Below are positions 25,861 through 34,531 of a stretch of DNA of 64,000 nucleotides, one piece after another (position 1 is the first letter of the stretch; each line of letters opens with the position of its first letter). The DNA comes from Neobacillus niacini (GTDB lineage Bacteria; Bacillota; Bacilli; Bacillales; Cytobacillaceae): NCBI RefSeq assembly GCF_030817595.1, contig NZ_JAUSZN010000001.1, positions 938,001-1,002,000 of the forward strand. Direction: 5' to 3'. The notes under the pieces are model-generated. The model ran no database searches. It had not been told where the DNA came from and worked only from the letters and a program-made list of their open reading frames with translations. Made by a program: the position numbers and the translations under genes.

Positions 25861-26520
25861 CTAACCTTCAAAAACCATTCTTTTTAAGTTTTTTGCTGCT
25901 TCTGTAACAGAATCTGCATGGCTAATCGCGGTAATGACCGAAACTCCATCAGCACCTGCTTGGATAACAGACCCTGCGTTTTCTGCAGTAATTCCACCAA
26001 TTCCCACAATCGGAATACTTACTCCTCTGTCTCGCAGTTCTTCTATTAGCTTTGTTCCGTTTGAAGGTTTGGTGTCTTCCTTTGTTTTCGTTGGAAAAAC
26101 GGGCCCGATGCCAAAGTAATCAGCACCACCCTCTAATGCGTTCATGGCCTCGTCGTAACTATGTACAGAAACTCCAATGATTTTATCCTGGCCAATCTTC
26201 TTTCTAACTTCCGCTACAGGCTGATCTTCTTGCCCGATATGAACACCGTCCGCGTTAAGTTCAAGAGCCAAATCGATATCGTCATTGATAATAAAAGGTA
26301 TTTCGTGCTCTCTGCATATTTGCTGAAGTTCTTTGGCCAGGTCAACTTTTGCATTCCCTGTTAAAGCACCGGTACCTTTTTCGCGGAATTGAAAAAGGGT
26401 TATTCCCCCTTCAATCGCTTCCTGCAATACCCGGGCTGGATTGTCCTTGCAGTTAGGACTGCCCATTATAAAGTAAACTTTTAATGCTTCTTTTATTAAA
26501 TCACTATTGCTAATATTCAT
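25861..26520 (-). CDS. thiE: thiamine-phosphate synthase
   Basis: TIM-barrel enzyme of 219 aa that joins HMP-pyrophosphate and the thiazole phosphate to thiamine phosphate. Recognised by [65 protein letters not shown] and the phosphate-binding [11 protein letters not shown] and [10 protein letters not shown]. The start ATG 26520 (MNISNS) is preferred to a GTG three codons earlier because AGGTAGGTG is then properly spaced. Third gene of the thiM-thiD-thiE operon, 9 nt after thiD. Confidence 0.96.
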   Translation of the reverse strand: MNISNSDLIKEALKVYFIMGSPNCKDNPARVLQEAIEGGITLFQFREKGTGALTGNAKVDLAKELQQICREHEIPFIINDDIDLALELNADGVHIGQEDQPVAEVRKKIGQDKIIGVSVHSYDEAMNALEGGADYFGIGPVFPTKTKEDTKPSNGTKLIEELRDRGVSIPIVGIGGITAENAGSVIQAGADGVSVITAISHADSVTEAAKNLKRMVFEG

Positions 26521-26529
26521 GCTGGTCAC

Positions 26530-27336
26530 CTACCTCATCGCCACCATTCTTTTTCGATATGCCCAGTGATTGGTTGGTCCATGACCTTGACCAATCAGCA
26601 GCTGATCTTCAATGGCTGCCTGGATAAAATGCTTCGCTTTTGATACCGCTTCATAAATACTTAACCCTTTGGCTAGTTCTGCAGTAACAGCTGCTGAAAA
26701 CGTACACCCTGTTCCATGAGTATTCTTTGTCGGAATTCTTTTACTCGTAAACGTCTTAAATTCGTTCCCATCATATAAAAGATCAACCGACACATCACGG
26801 TCATCATCATGCCCGCCCTTTATCACCACATGTTTAACACCTAAGTTATAAAGATATTTAGCGGCTTCCTCTTTATCCTCATCTGTTCGAATGGAAATCC
26901 CTGTTAAAACTTCCGCTTCAGGAATGTTTGGTGTGATCACCATCGCCAGTGGTAATAAATACTTTTTCAATGCGGTAATGGCCTCAAGTTGGAGCAGTGA
27001 CGCCCCACCCTTTGCAATCATGACAGGATCCACCACTACATTTTGCCAGTTGTAGTATTCTATTTTTTCAGAAACAGCTTTGATGATGTCTGCATTAAAT
27101 AGCATGCCTGTTTTAATAGCGTCAGCACCCATATCTTCGCCAATCGACTCGATTTGTTTGCTCACCGCCTCAGCTGTCATAGGATAGACCGCTTGAACCC
27201 CCAAAGTATTTTGGGCCGTAACGGCTGTCAGTGCTGACATCCCGAAAACCTCTAACTCTTGAAAAGTTTTTAAATCCGCCTGAATTCCTGCACCGCCGCC
27301 GCTATCGGAACCAGCAATCGTTAATGCTTTTTTCAT
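26530..27336 (-). CDS. thiD: hydroxymethylpyrimidine/phosphomethylpyrimidine kinase
   Basis: Ribokinase-fold kinase of 268 aa that phosphorylates HMP twice. The N-terminal GSDSGGGAGIQADLKTF, VTAQNTLGV, DPVMIAKGGASLL, TPNIPEAEVLTG and the anion-hole sequence NTHGTGCTFSAAV are present. The start is ATG 27336 with AAGGAGTGGACATC in front. Relatives include pyridoxal kinases of the same fold, but the position between thiM and thiE and the TPP riboswitch make ThiD the clear choice. Confidence 0.96.
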   Translation of the reverse strand: MKKALTIAGSDSGGGAGIQADLKTFQELEVFGMSALTAVTAQNTLGVQAVYPMTAEAVSKQIESIGEDMGADAIKTGMLFNADIIKAVSEKIEYYNWQNVVVDPVMIAKGGASLLQLEAITALKKYLLPLAMVITPNIPEAEVLTGISIRTDEDKEEAAKYLYNLGVKHVVIKGGHDDDRDVSVDLLYDGNEFKTFTSKRIPTKNTHGTGCTFSAAVTAELAKGLSIYEAVSKAKHFIQAAIEDQLLIGQGHGPTNHWAYRKRMVAMR

Positions 27337-27348
27337 GATGTCCACTCC

Positions 27349-28155
27349 TTATACTTGTTTGAATGACGCTAATTGTTGAATATCCTCAGAAGAAACGTGT
27401 GATAGTTGATTTAAAAATTCAATCTGGAAGCTACCAGGTCCCAAATCACCCGCCTTTTCGAATGCTTTCTCCGCTGCAATTCCATAAAAGGTTAGCGCCG
27501 ACACCCCAGCAAGCAGTAAGTCCTTTTCAACTCCTGCAAAGGCTCCAATGACAGAGGTTAACAGACAGCCTGTTCCTGTCACTTTTGTTAACAGAGGGTG
27601 ACCATTGGAAACCAAAAACGTTGTCTTCCCATCTGTCAGTACATCGTCTTTCCCGGTAATCACGACAGTGGTACGCAGCTTTTGTGCCGCGGTGACAGCC
27701 AATTCGACATTGCTTCCCTGACGTGCACCGCCATCCACGCCCTTGATCTCCCACTTTTCGCCTAGAACATTGGCGACTTCTGCGGCATTTCCACGTATAA
27801 CAGATATCTTCACCTCTTCAATTATTTTTTGTGCCATTTCTGTACGGAACAGGGTGGCTCCTGCACCAACAGGGTCGAAGATGACCGGAATTCCCAGCTC
27901 ATTGGCTGTTTTTCCAGCTAAGATCATCGAGCTGACCACGTCCTTGTTTAAGGTCCCAATATTCAGTACAAGCGAACGTGAAATTCTCACCATATCCGCT
28001 ACTTCTTCTGGAGCATAAGCCATTACGGGTGAAGCCCCAAGTGCTAAAAGACCGTTTGCGGTAAAATTGGTGACCACTACATTGGTAATATTATGTACGA
28101 GCGGGTTTTCATCTCTAACCCTTTGTAAAATAGAACTTACTTCGTGATGATTCAT
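27349..28155 (-). CDS. thiM: hydroxyethylthiazole kinase
   Basis: Kinase of 268 aa that phosphorylates 4-methyl-5-(hydroxyethyl)thiazole for thiamine salvage. Family signatures are [58 protein letters not shown] and [14 protein letters not shown]. The ATG at 28155 (MNHHEVSS) has a G-rich ribosome binding site 8 nt upstream and matches the usual N-terminus. An ATG at 28179 is less well placed. First gene after a TPP riboswitch with an intrinsic terminator. Its substrate alcohol could also be supplied by the adjacent thiW operon. Confidence 0.95.
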   Translation of the reverse strand: MNHHEVSSILQRVRDENPLVHNITNVVVTNFTANGLLALGASPVMAYAPEEVADMVRISRSLVLNIGTLNKDVVSSMILAGKTANELGIPVIFDPVGAGATLFRTEMAQKIIEEVKISVIRGNAAEVANVLGEKWEIKGVDGGARQGSNVELAVTAAQKLRTTVVITGKDDVLTDGKTTFLVSNGHPLLTKVTGTGCLLTSVIGAFAGVEKDLLLAGVSALTFYGIAAEKAFEKAGDLGPGSFQIEFLNQLSHVSSEDIQQLASFKQV

Positions 28156-28198
28156 CACAACAACCCCCATCTTTTTCATTCACCTATTAGTCTTCTAA

Positions 28199-28237
28199 AA
28201 ATAAAAAAGCCAGATCCATTAAAATAGGACCTGGCTT
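28199..28237 (-). terminator. riboswitch-controlled intrinsic terminator before thiM
   Basis: Minus-strand aagccaggtcc / ggatctggctt with a 9-nt loop followed by UUUUUUAUUUUU, between the TPP aptamer and the thiM start. This indicates transcriptional attenuation by TPP, unlike the thiW leader. Confidence 0.85.
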
Positions 28238-28266
28238 AATAGTTAGAGAAAAAGGTAATTTCACTT

Positions 28267-28362
28267 GGCTACTTTCCTACGCTGGTATAATCCAGATCAG
28301 GTCCGAAGGGTTAAAAAACGTAACGTTTTTCTCTCAGCCCCAAGTTCCGGGCACCCCTAGTA
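28267..28362 (-). ncRNA. TPP riboswitch (thi box) upstream of thiM-thiD-thiE
   Basis: Conserved thi-box blocks on the minus strand: CUAGGGGUGCC, GGGGCUGAGAG, a variable stem rich in aaaacg/cgtttt, GGACCUGAUCUGGAUUAUACCAGCGUAGGAAAGUAG. The closing stem pairs CUA with UAG. Followed by the terminator at 28199-28237. Confidence 0.96.
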
Positions 28363-28460
28363 GTTAAATCGTATGAAGTTATTTTTATGTTAGTCTACAT
28401 ATTTCTATATGTAAAGTATTTTTTACCAATAAAATTTTACGTCCCTTTGAAATTAAAGAA

Positions 28461-28499
28461 AAAAGCAACTTTAACCACAGGTTAAAATTGCCTTTTTTA
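28461..28499. terminator. bidirectional terminator downstream of the Gfo/Idh/MocA gene
   Basis: gcaa-tttaacc / ggttaaa-ttgc stem with a 3-nt loop, A-rich on the left and CTTTTTT on the right. About 45 nt beyond the stop at 28545. Confidence 0.75.
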
Positions 28500-28544
28500 C
28501 AATATGTTAAGCTGCATGAAATTAATTACTCTTTTCTTTTGGCA

Positions 28545-29687
28545 TTACCAAGATTTTTTAAACTTAACCGCACTTCCTCCTGTTTTAGCAGATTTATAGG
28601 CAGCTTCTGCAATACCAACAACTGTTAGCGCAGTATCTATATCAAATCCAGGTAAATACTGATCCTTATTGGACTCATCTAAAACAAAATCAATAAATAA
28701 GTTTATTGGAACTGAACCATCCGATCCATACACAGTCGGTTCAATCAAATTCATTCCTGTTTCCATCCCCGAAATATGTTTAGAATTTAGATAAACAGAT
28801 TCTCTACCTTCCACACCCAAGACTACTAGGATCCCATCTGTTCCGATTACTTCTAATGAATTTTCCATTATGCTTGTAACCATATTCGTATGTGCCGTAC
28901 CGATAGCTTTATTTTCAAACTCCAGCATGATTGTTGCACTATCTTCAACTTCTCTTTCTGTCCAGTTTTTCATAAAAGACGAAACCTTCGTTGGTGTTCC
29001 TGCAAGATAAGTAAGCATGGACATACCATGTACGCCTAGGTCAATTAAGGCCCCACCTCCTGCTACATCTTTGTCATACCAGGTTTCAGGCAGATTGTTT
29101 GTTTTCGCCATACCATGTGCGCGCCTAAAATTAATGGCAACAATATCACCAAGACTTCCTTCGTCAACTAATTTCTTAGCATATTGATATGAACCAATAG
29201 GTAAGGATTCATGTGAGACTACCAGTTTTACACCATTTTCTTCAACTGCCTTTTTCACACTTAAACCATCTTTAACAGTAGTGGTTATGACTTTGTCTGT
29301 AAAAACATGCTTTTTTGCATTTGCAGCGCGGATAATAAGATCTTTGTGTAAATTAGTTTCGGCTTCAATCATAACCGCATCTATGTTTTCGTTATCCAGG
29401 ATATTTTGATAATCAGATTCATAAGGAACACCAAGCATTTCTGCATATTTCTTACCTCGTTCAGCATCATGGTCCCAAACCGCTACCCATTCAACTTTTC
29501 CAGCTGATTGTTTAGCTATTTTTTCAATAAACATTTTCGTATGTACATGCCAAACACCCACAAGCGCAAGACGTACCTTTGTATTGTTTTGTGCTGCTGA
29601 AGGCACATCAGGATTAATCGTACCTGCAATTAGCACTGTCAATAAAACCGTCGAAATGAAAACACATACTATTTTCTTCATATCCAT
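28545..29687 (-). CDS. Gfo/Idh/MocA-family oxidoreductase with an N-terminal signal sequence
   Basis: Protein of 380 aa. After about 35 residues that look like a Sec signal or anchor (KKIVCVFISTVLLTVLIAG followed by PSAA), a Rossmann domain begins at RLALVGVWHVHTKMF. It continues with AVWDHDAERGKKYAEMLGVP, then HVFTDKVITTTVKDG and the second domain GGGALIDLGVHGMSML. This is the usual Gfo/Idh/MocA plan of sugar or inositol dehydrogenases. The signal sequence is odd for a nucleotide-dependent cytosolic enzyme. Start ATG 29687 follows GAGGAGGAG. A long palindrome lies about 125 nt upstream. The substrate is unknown. Confidence 0.85.
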   Translation of the reverse strand: MDMKKIVCVFISTVLLTVLIAGTINPDVPSAAQNNTKVRLALVGVWHVHTKMFIEKIAKQSAGKVEWVAVWDHDAERGKKYAEMLGVPYESDYQNILDNENIDAVMIEAETNLHKDLIIRAANAKKHVFTDKVITTTVKDGLSVKKAVEENGVKLVVSHESLPIGSYQYAKKLVDEGSLGDIVAINFRRAHGMAKTNNLPETWYDKDVAGGGALIDLGVHGMSMLTYLAGTPTKVSSFMKNWTEREVEDSATIMLEFENKAIGTAHTNMVTSIMENSLEVIGTDGILVVLGVEGRESVYLNSKHISGMETGMNLIEPTVYGSDGSVPINLFIDFVLDESNKDQYLPGFDIDTALTVVGIAEAAYKSAKTGGSAVKFKKSW

Positions 29688-29811
29688 ATACTCCTCCTCA
29701 TTGTTTAAAAACTACTACCATCGCTTCATTAACTTTGTACTAACTCTAGTGTTATGTACTCCTCCCTTCGATCTATTTACCTTACCCACCTTAAGTTTTG
29801 GTATCTTGATA

Positions 29812-29839
29812 ACATAAATGTAATCGATTACATTTATGT
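29812..29839. promoter_or_regulatory. 28-bp perfect palindrome, LacI/CcpA-type operator
   Basis: acataaatgtaatc/gattacatttatgt is perfectly self-complementary over 28 bp. Its core ATGTAATCGATTACA fits the catabolite-responsive-element consensus WTGNAANCGNWNNCW and LacI-family operators in general. A half-conserved copy (gaaatcgattacattt) lies at about 29917-29932. Upstream of the Gfo/Idh/MocA gene (minus strand), so catabolite or sugar regulation is plausible. Confidence 0.6.
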
Positions 29840-29843
29840 GTAG

Positions 29844-29878
29844 CGCACTATTATTAAACAATTTTTAATAATAGTGCG
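29844..29878. other. long stem-loop next to the operator palindrome
   Basis: 14-bp perfect inverted repeat cgcactattattaa / ttaataatagtgcg with a 7-nt loop. No U-run follows on either strand, so it is not a convincing terminator. The 430-bp gap 29688-30118 otherwise holds only the palindromes. Confidence 0.6.
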
Positions 29879-30118
29879 TTACTCTTAGTCTAAGGTTACA
29901 AGATATCTAAATTTTTGAAATCGATTACATTTCCATGTTATTATTTTTTGAATTATCTGTAAATGTGTCATTCTCCTTATTTGTTCTACCTACCTTATAC
30001 CTATATTTTCCACTTATCCCTTTTGTTTCCAAATCATGCTAAAGAGCCTCGCTGGTTTTATAGTTTAGAAAATGATAAAGTAATACTTTTAAAGATTATT
30101 TTTTGAAATGAGGGATAC

Positions 30119-30688
30119 ATGTTGAACATATTATGGGATTTTGATGGTACGCTTTTTGATACATATCCAGCCCTGGTGGAGGGTTTTGTTAGATTAAGTC
30201 AGCGTGACCTTGACCGCAATGAAGTCTTACGATGGTTGAAAGTCGATTCGAAAACGGCTTTTAAACATTTTGGGATCAATGAAGACCGCCGTGCCGAGTA
30301 TAAACAACTAGATATACAATATTCGAAAGAAAGTAAGCCGTTTGAACACTTAAAAGAAGTGTTAGCAGCGGTTGATAACAATATTATTGTGACCCATCGT
30401 GACAGAGAGTCGGCCGACTACTTGCTTGAAAAATACGGTTTATCAAAATACTTTACAGAGATTGTTTCTGTTGAAGAACAAGGATTCAACAGAAAACCTC
30501 ATCCCTCTTCTTATGAATTTGTCTTGAAAAAGTATGACATCGACTTGGTCGTGGGTGACCGGGAATTGGATTTACTTCCGGCTAGACAACTTGGAATTAA
30601 AACAGTTGCTTTTCAAAACCGCAACATCGAAGCAGATTTTCACCTTGATAGCTATGCTGAATTTATGCCATTGGTTTTCCAAAAATAA
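30119..30688 (+). CDS. HAD-family phosphatase (phosphoglycolate-phosphatase-like)
   Basis: Haloacid-dehalogenase hydrolase of 189 aa. Motif I DFDGTLFDT at residues 7-15 carries the nucleophile and acid/base aspartates, with VTHRDRES for motif II (a Thr in place of the usual Ser/Thr context), RKPHPSSYEF for motif III and VGDRELDLLPARQLGIKTV for motif IV. The cap is a small helical insertion after motif I. Substrate unknown. One of few plus-strand genes here. GAGGGATAC precedes the ATG, and a strong terminator follows. Confidence 0.85.
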   Translation: MLNILWDFDGTLFDTYPALVEGFVRLSQRDLDRNEVLRWLKVDSKTAFKHFGINEDRRAEYKQLDIQYSKESKPFEHLKEVLAAVDNNIIVTHRDRESADYLLEKYGLSKYFTEIVSVEEQGFNRKPHPSSYEFVLKKYDIDLVVGDRELDLLPARQLGIKTVAFQNRNIEADFHLDSYAEFMPLVFQK

Positions 30689-30735
30689 AAGCTTGTAGAA
30701 TCAGTCCTATTGGACTTTTTCTACAAGCTTTTTTC
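30687..30735. terminator. bidirectional terminator between HAD and UspA genes
   Basis: aagcttgtagaa / ttctacaagctt stem around an internal smaller hairpin (agtcc/ggact), with A-run on the left and T-run on the right, between convergent genes. Confidence 0.85.
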
Positions 30736-30741
30736 ATATAG

Positions 30742-31180
30742 TCATTTCACAATAAAAACGGGACAGTGTGCCTTTTGTACGACATAGTGGCTGACACTTC
30801 CTAAGAATAGTTCCTTCAATCCACTTAATCCTCTGCTTCCCATCACAACAAGATCCGCGTCATTTTGTTTCACAAATTCCACAATCATGTGACCTGGATT
30901 GCCCTCTATCGCAAATGTTCTAGTTTTATTAGGCAGCGACTCCAATTCCTGCTCAAGCTCATTACGGATGGCTTTTACTTCTTCCCGTTGCTTTTCATGG
31001 TATGCCTCAAATGCATAACCATAGGAGTAAACCATAGGTCTATCAGGTTGTGTGACCATAACCACCAACAATTCAATGTTGTTTATCCTGCTTTGCTAAA
31101 TTCATGGCCATCTTCAATGCTTTTTTACTTAATTTCGAATGATCATATGCAACAACGATTCTTGAATAATCCGTTAACAT
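30742..31180 (-). pseudogene. universal stress protein UspA family, frameshifted
   Basis: The reading frame begins MLTDYSRIVVAYDHSKLSKKAL at ATG 31180 and stops at QDKQH. A different frame then continues IELLVVMVTQPDRPMVYSYGY to the end with the ATP-binding motif GSRGLSGLKELFLGSVSHYVV. Removing one C in gataaaCaacatt (about 31080) would restore DKNIELLVV. So a single-base insertion splits the gene at about residue 35 of 146. Either a recent null mutation or an assembly error. Confidence 0.8.
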
Positions 31181-31392
31181 TGCTATCATCCTCTCATAAA
31201 AAAACTATTTCTTATATTTTTATTATACTTCTGTGTTGTTAATTTGTGGCAGCGAGATAGTGACAACTTTGTTAAGGAAGTCTTGTTACGATGCCACAAA
31301 TCCGATCCATACAAATACATACATCATACCGCCAAAACGAGTCGACCAAAGATACAGACTCTATGGTTCTGTACCATCATTGGACTTCCAGA

Positions 31393-31704
31393 GGACAAAA
31401 CTCAGAATGCTACTAAAAGATTTTTCTTTCAAATATGGGCTTAAGGACAAATCCCTGAAGGCTACTGAATGAATTGTCCTTCATAAGGGGTCTTAAGGAC
31501 AAATCTTGGATGGCTATTAAAAGATTTGTCTTTCATAAAGGGTCTTAGGGACAAATCCTTAAAAGCTACTGAAAGATTAGTCCTTCATATAGGGTATTAA
31601 GGACAAATCCTGCAAGACTACTGAAAGATTTGTCTTTCATATAAGGGCTTAAGGACAAATCCAAACTGTTCTCAAAAGATATGTTTCCAATCACTGTGGT
31701 TATT
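31393..31704. repeat. 52-nt tandem repeat array, type 2
   Basis: Six units at exact 52-nt spacing (31393, 31445, 31497, 31549, 31601, 31653), each starting ggacaaatc and ending with a gatttgtccttcata-like block and cttaa. Each boundary forms a hairpin GATTTGTCcTT ... AAGGACAAATC of about 11 bp with a 13-nt loop. First and last units are degenerate. It fills most of the gene-free stretch 31181-31851; the rest of that stretch shows nothing recognisable. Confidence 0.88.
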
Positions 31705-31851
31705 TCATTTAGTTGTTTTTTGCAAACTTTGTTGCTTTTTAACCAAAATAAAAAAGTGGATTATAATTATTGGGTAATAAATAGCTTGACCAAAAGTTAT
31801 TGACTAAAAAATATTTAATTGATACAAAGCTATAGAGGTGATTTTTTTGTT

Positions 31852-32259
31852 TTGTTTATATTAATAGTTCTATTAGCCATTCCGCTTTTACCAGTATTAT
31901 TTTTGCAAAAGAAAATCAATATAGCTGGTAAGAAAGTAGTTTTAAAATCAATTGGGAATTATTTTTTATTATTGCTTATACAAATTTTAATGTTCGTGGG
32001 AAGTGTGTATTTTTTGATAGCAACCAATATTAGCAAAGGAGAAGGGGCTGGTTGGCTACTTATACTTTTCTTATTCGCTTCGCCATTCATTTTAATAGCA
32101 GATTTAGTGATTATGTTATTGGCATATAAGAAATATGGTAAAAAAAATAAGAAACTATACCCACAAGTAATTTCTTTACCAATAAAAAAACCCTTTTGTG
32201 AAGACAGGTCGTCCTGTCTTCACAAAAGGGATAAGCTTCTTGTTATGCAACTTTTTTGA
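31852..32259 (+). CDS. small membrane protein, unknown, possibly with damaged C-terminus
   Basis: About 135 residues. A TTG at 31852 with GAGGTG upstream is the best start; the frame is open from 31819. Three or four strongly hydrophobic segments lie at about residues 1-20, 38-58, 72-95. The last 25 codons (after [12 protein letters not shown]) run through the perfect terminator hairpin of the opposing sstT gene and overlap its 3' end. The natural C-terminus has therefore probably been lost or the frame is not a conserved gene. I do not recognise the family. Confidence 0.45.
   Translation: MFILIVLLAIPLLPVLFLQKKINIAGKKVVLKSIGNYFLLLLIQILMFVGSVYFLIATNISKGEGAGWLLILFLFASPFILIADLVIMLLAYKKYGKKNKKLYPQVISLPIKKPFCEDRSSCLHKRDKLLVMQLF
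32183..32230 (-). terminator. terminator of sstT
   Basis: 18-bp perfect inverted repeat cccttttgtgaagacagg / cctgtcttcacaaaaggg with a tcgt loop, followed on the minus strand by TTTTTTT. Confidence 0.92.
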
Positions 32260-33481
32260 TATCGACTTTTTTACCTTCTTTTATCCTCTTCTTATATTCA
32301 GCGGTTGCTGTGAAAAGGACGTCCGTTGAGGAATTAAGCGCCGTTTCAAAGGAATCTTGTAACACACCGATGACAAAACCTACTCCAACTACCTGCATCG
32401 CTACATCATTAGGAATTCCGAATAAGCTACAAGCGAGCGGGATCAATAATAGTGAGCCGCCGGCAACACCTGAAGCTCCACACGCACAAATAGCTGCAAC
32501 GATGCTGAGGAGAATCGCTGTAGCAATATCCACTTGAATGCCCAGTGTATGAACCGCTGCAAGGGTTAAAACTGATATGGTAACCGCTGCACCAGCCATA
32601 TTGACGGTGGCGCCTAATGGAATCGATACAGAATACGTATCTTTATCTAAATCTAGTTTTTCACATAATTTCATATTTACCGGAATGTTAGCCGCAGAAC
32701 TACGTGTAAAGAATGCAGTAATACCACTTTCCTTAAGGCACTTTAAAACAAGTGGATAAGGGTTCTGACGTACATTCACGAATACGATAAGTGGATTGAC
32801 AACGAATGCCACAAATAGCATACATCCAATCAGGATGACAAGTAATTTTCCATAGCTTAAGAGTGACTCAAGTCCATTTGTTGTAATGGAATCAATCACT
32901 AGACCCATGATCCCTAGCGGTGCCAGTTTGATGACCCATGTCACCATTTTCGATACAGCGTCTGAAAAATTAGTAATCAGTGTTTTAGTTGATTCTGGAG
33001 CACTTTTTAAAGCCAACCCTAGAACAATCGCCCAAGCTAAAATACCAATATAATTTGCATTTGCAATCGCATTAACCGGGTTATCGACAACGTTTAACAG
33101 TAATTCTTTAATTACCTCTACTACTCCACCTGGAGCCGCCAAATCCTCGGCGCCCTTTGTAAGAGTAATGCTTACTGGGAAAATAAAGCTTGCAATTACG
33201 GCAATTAATCCAGCAAGAAATGTTCCTAGAAGATATAGGTATATAATCGATTTCATATTGGTTTGCTGCCCACTCTTGTGCTGTGCTATTGCTGACATAA
33301 CCAAGAATAGAACTAGTACTGGTGCAATAGCTTTTAATGCTCCAACAAATAACGATCCTAAAATGACAACTGGTTTTGCTGCTTCTGGAATTGCGACAGC
33401 CAGGATAATACCAATTAGTAAACCAATAGATATTTGCTTTACCAGACTGATTTGATTCCACTTTTTCAATAAGTTTTTCAT
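32243..33481 (-). CDS. sstT: Na+/serine-threonine symporter SstT
   Basis: Dicarboxylate/amino-acid:cation symporter of 412 aa, matching SstT in length. Eight or nine hydrophobic segments are visible, with the substrate/Na+ site region [21 protein letters not shown] and [17 protein letters not shown], and the hairpin [16 protein letters not shown]. The start is ATG 33481 (MKNLLKKW) with TAGGAGGG 8 nt upstream; the frame extends nine codons further but without a binding site. Single gene with its own strong terminator. Confidence 0.94.
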   Translation of the reverse strand: MKNLLKKWNQISLVKQISIGLLIGIILAVAIPEAAKPVVILGSLFVGALKAIAPVLVLFLVMSAIAQHKSGQQTNMKSIIYLYLLGTFLAGLIAVIASFIFPVSITLTKGAEDLAAPGGVVEVIKELLLNVVDNPVNAIANANYIGILAWAIVLGLALKSAPESTKTLITNFSDAVSKMVTWVIKLAPLGIMGLVIDSITTNGLESLLSYGKLLVILIGCMLFVAFVVNPLIVFVNVRQNPYPLVLKCLKESGITAFFTRSSAANIPVNMKLCEKLDLDKDTYSVSIPLGATVNMAGAAVTISVLTLAAVHTLGIQVDIATAILLSIVAAICACGASGVAGGSLLLIPLACSLFGIPNDVAMQVVGVGFVIGVLQDSFETALNSSTDVLFTATAEYKKRIKEGKKVDIKKVA

Positions 33482-33875
33482 AGATGTATCCCTCCTACTT
33501 GTAGTCAATCAAATTTCACAGGACTTAGAAACAATAAGGTGTGTTCTTAGGTATCTAATAATTCATTACCCGATTAAATATTAATAAATAGAATTATAGT
33601 GAATATTTAGATATATTACAATAGTTTATCGTTTAGACTAGTATAACAACATCATAGTCGTTTAGCAATAATATATGAACAATATTTAGCTTTATTTTAT
33701 ATTCATTCGTCTTTTACCGCATATTAATTAAATTTAGTATTAAATCGTTCGCTTTTTTATTATTGAAGTGTTAAACCCTAGATACAAATAATTTTATAGG
33801 TAGAAAGACTAAAGGAAATTAGTAGGATTTACTTTCCCCAAACATCTCTTAAAATATTAATGGGAGGTTAGTAGT
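33482..33875. other. AT-rich gene-free stretch
   Basis: About 390 bp of very AT-rich sequence between the divergent sstT and small-protein genes. It must hold both promoters, but I see no convincing operator or repeat. Confidence 0.5.
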
Positions 33876-34184
33876 ATGTTCAAAAAAATAATCATCCTTG
33901 GAATACTCGTATCTATCTTAACCGTGCTAATGATTATCAAATCCCAAACCAGCACTCCTGTTACCACTCAAGACAATGAAACGTCTGAATACAAAACGGT
34001 TGAATACAAAATTAGTCAAATTAAAGAAGATCAATTTTATGGGCAAAGTGAAGATGGAACCAAGATTGAATTTTCTGCTGAAAGCATCACATCGAGTGAA
34101 AAAATTCAAGTTGGTGATGTGGTTATTTGCTATTTTGAGAAAGATAATTTTGGAAAAGGGTTAGTAAAAGTGGAAAAAAAATAA
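33876..34184 (+). CDS. small membrane-anchored or secreted protein of unknown function
   Basis: Protein of 102 aa with a good ribosome binding site (GGGAGGTTAGTAGT). Residues 1-21 (KKIIILGILVSILTVLMII) are an N-terminal membrane anchor or signal. A Thr-rich linker follows, then about 60 residues of alternating beta pattern (YKISQIKEDQFYGQSEDGTKIEF, IQVGDVVICYFEKDN) resembling an OB-type small beta barrel. No Cys lipobox. Similar small exported proteins of unknown role are common in Bacillus. Function not assigned. Confidence 0.75.
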   Translation: MFKKIIILGILVSILTVLMIIKSQTSTPVTTQDNETSEYKTVEYKISQIKEDQFYGQSEDGTKIEFSAESITSSEKIQVGDVVICYFEKDNFGKGLVKVEKK

Positions 34185-34250
34185 ACTCGCAGGTATCCGA
34201 GGCTAATATCTTTTTGTTAAATTCTGATGATGATTTACTGTGTTTCAAAA

Positions 34251-34438
34251 ATAAACGGAAAAATTCCGGCTATATTGGAAAATACCCATATTTCCTTAAA
34301 AATAAGCGGACTTTTTCCGGTTATATGATCCAAATCTTTGGATTTGTCTCTCTTTATAGAAGTTAACCGGAATATCTCCGCTTATATCTGCTCCTTAAGC
34401 TTCCTCTTTATCCGTTAACAGGAAATTCTCCGCCTATT
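34251..34438. repeat. repeat array of about 52 nt, type 4, two direct and two inverted units
   Basis: Two units ataa(a/g)CGGA...CCGG start 34251 and 34302 (51 nt apart). Two units in opposite orientation, ttaaCCGGAATATCTCCGCttat and ttaacaGGAAATTCTCCGCctat, lie near 34363 and 34415 (52 nt apart). Between the pairs is ccaaatctttggatttg. It fills the gap between the small protein and the lrgB terminator. Confidence 0.7.
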
Positions 34439-34486
34439 AATTCTCATACCTACACGAAAATCAAAAATGAATCATAATAGCGCCTT

Positions 34487-34514
34487 AAAGCCATCCCCAA
34501 TTGAGGATGGCTTT
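34487..34514. terminator. terminator downstream of lrgB
   Basis: 10-bp perfect inverted repeat aaagccatcc / ggatggcttt with an 8-nt loop, 18 nt beyond the lrgB stop. T-rich sequence follows on the plus strand and a shorter one on the minus strand. Confidence 0.7.
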
Positions 34515-34531
34515 GTTATTTTGATGATCTT

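Noticed and set aside
29844..29878. Terminator between the oxidoreductase and the HAD gene
   Set aside because: The stem is perfect but no U-run follows on either strand and no gene ends at it, so it is listed only as a stem-loop.
31393..31704. Regular repeats resembling a CRISPR array
   Set aside because: The whole 52-nt unit is repeated with drift. There are no unique spacers between identical repeats and no cas genes, and the units contain diverging palindromes.
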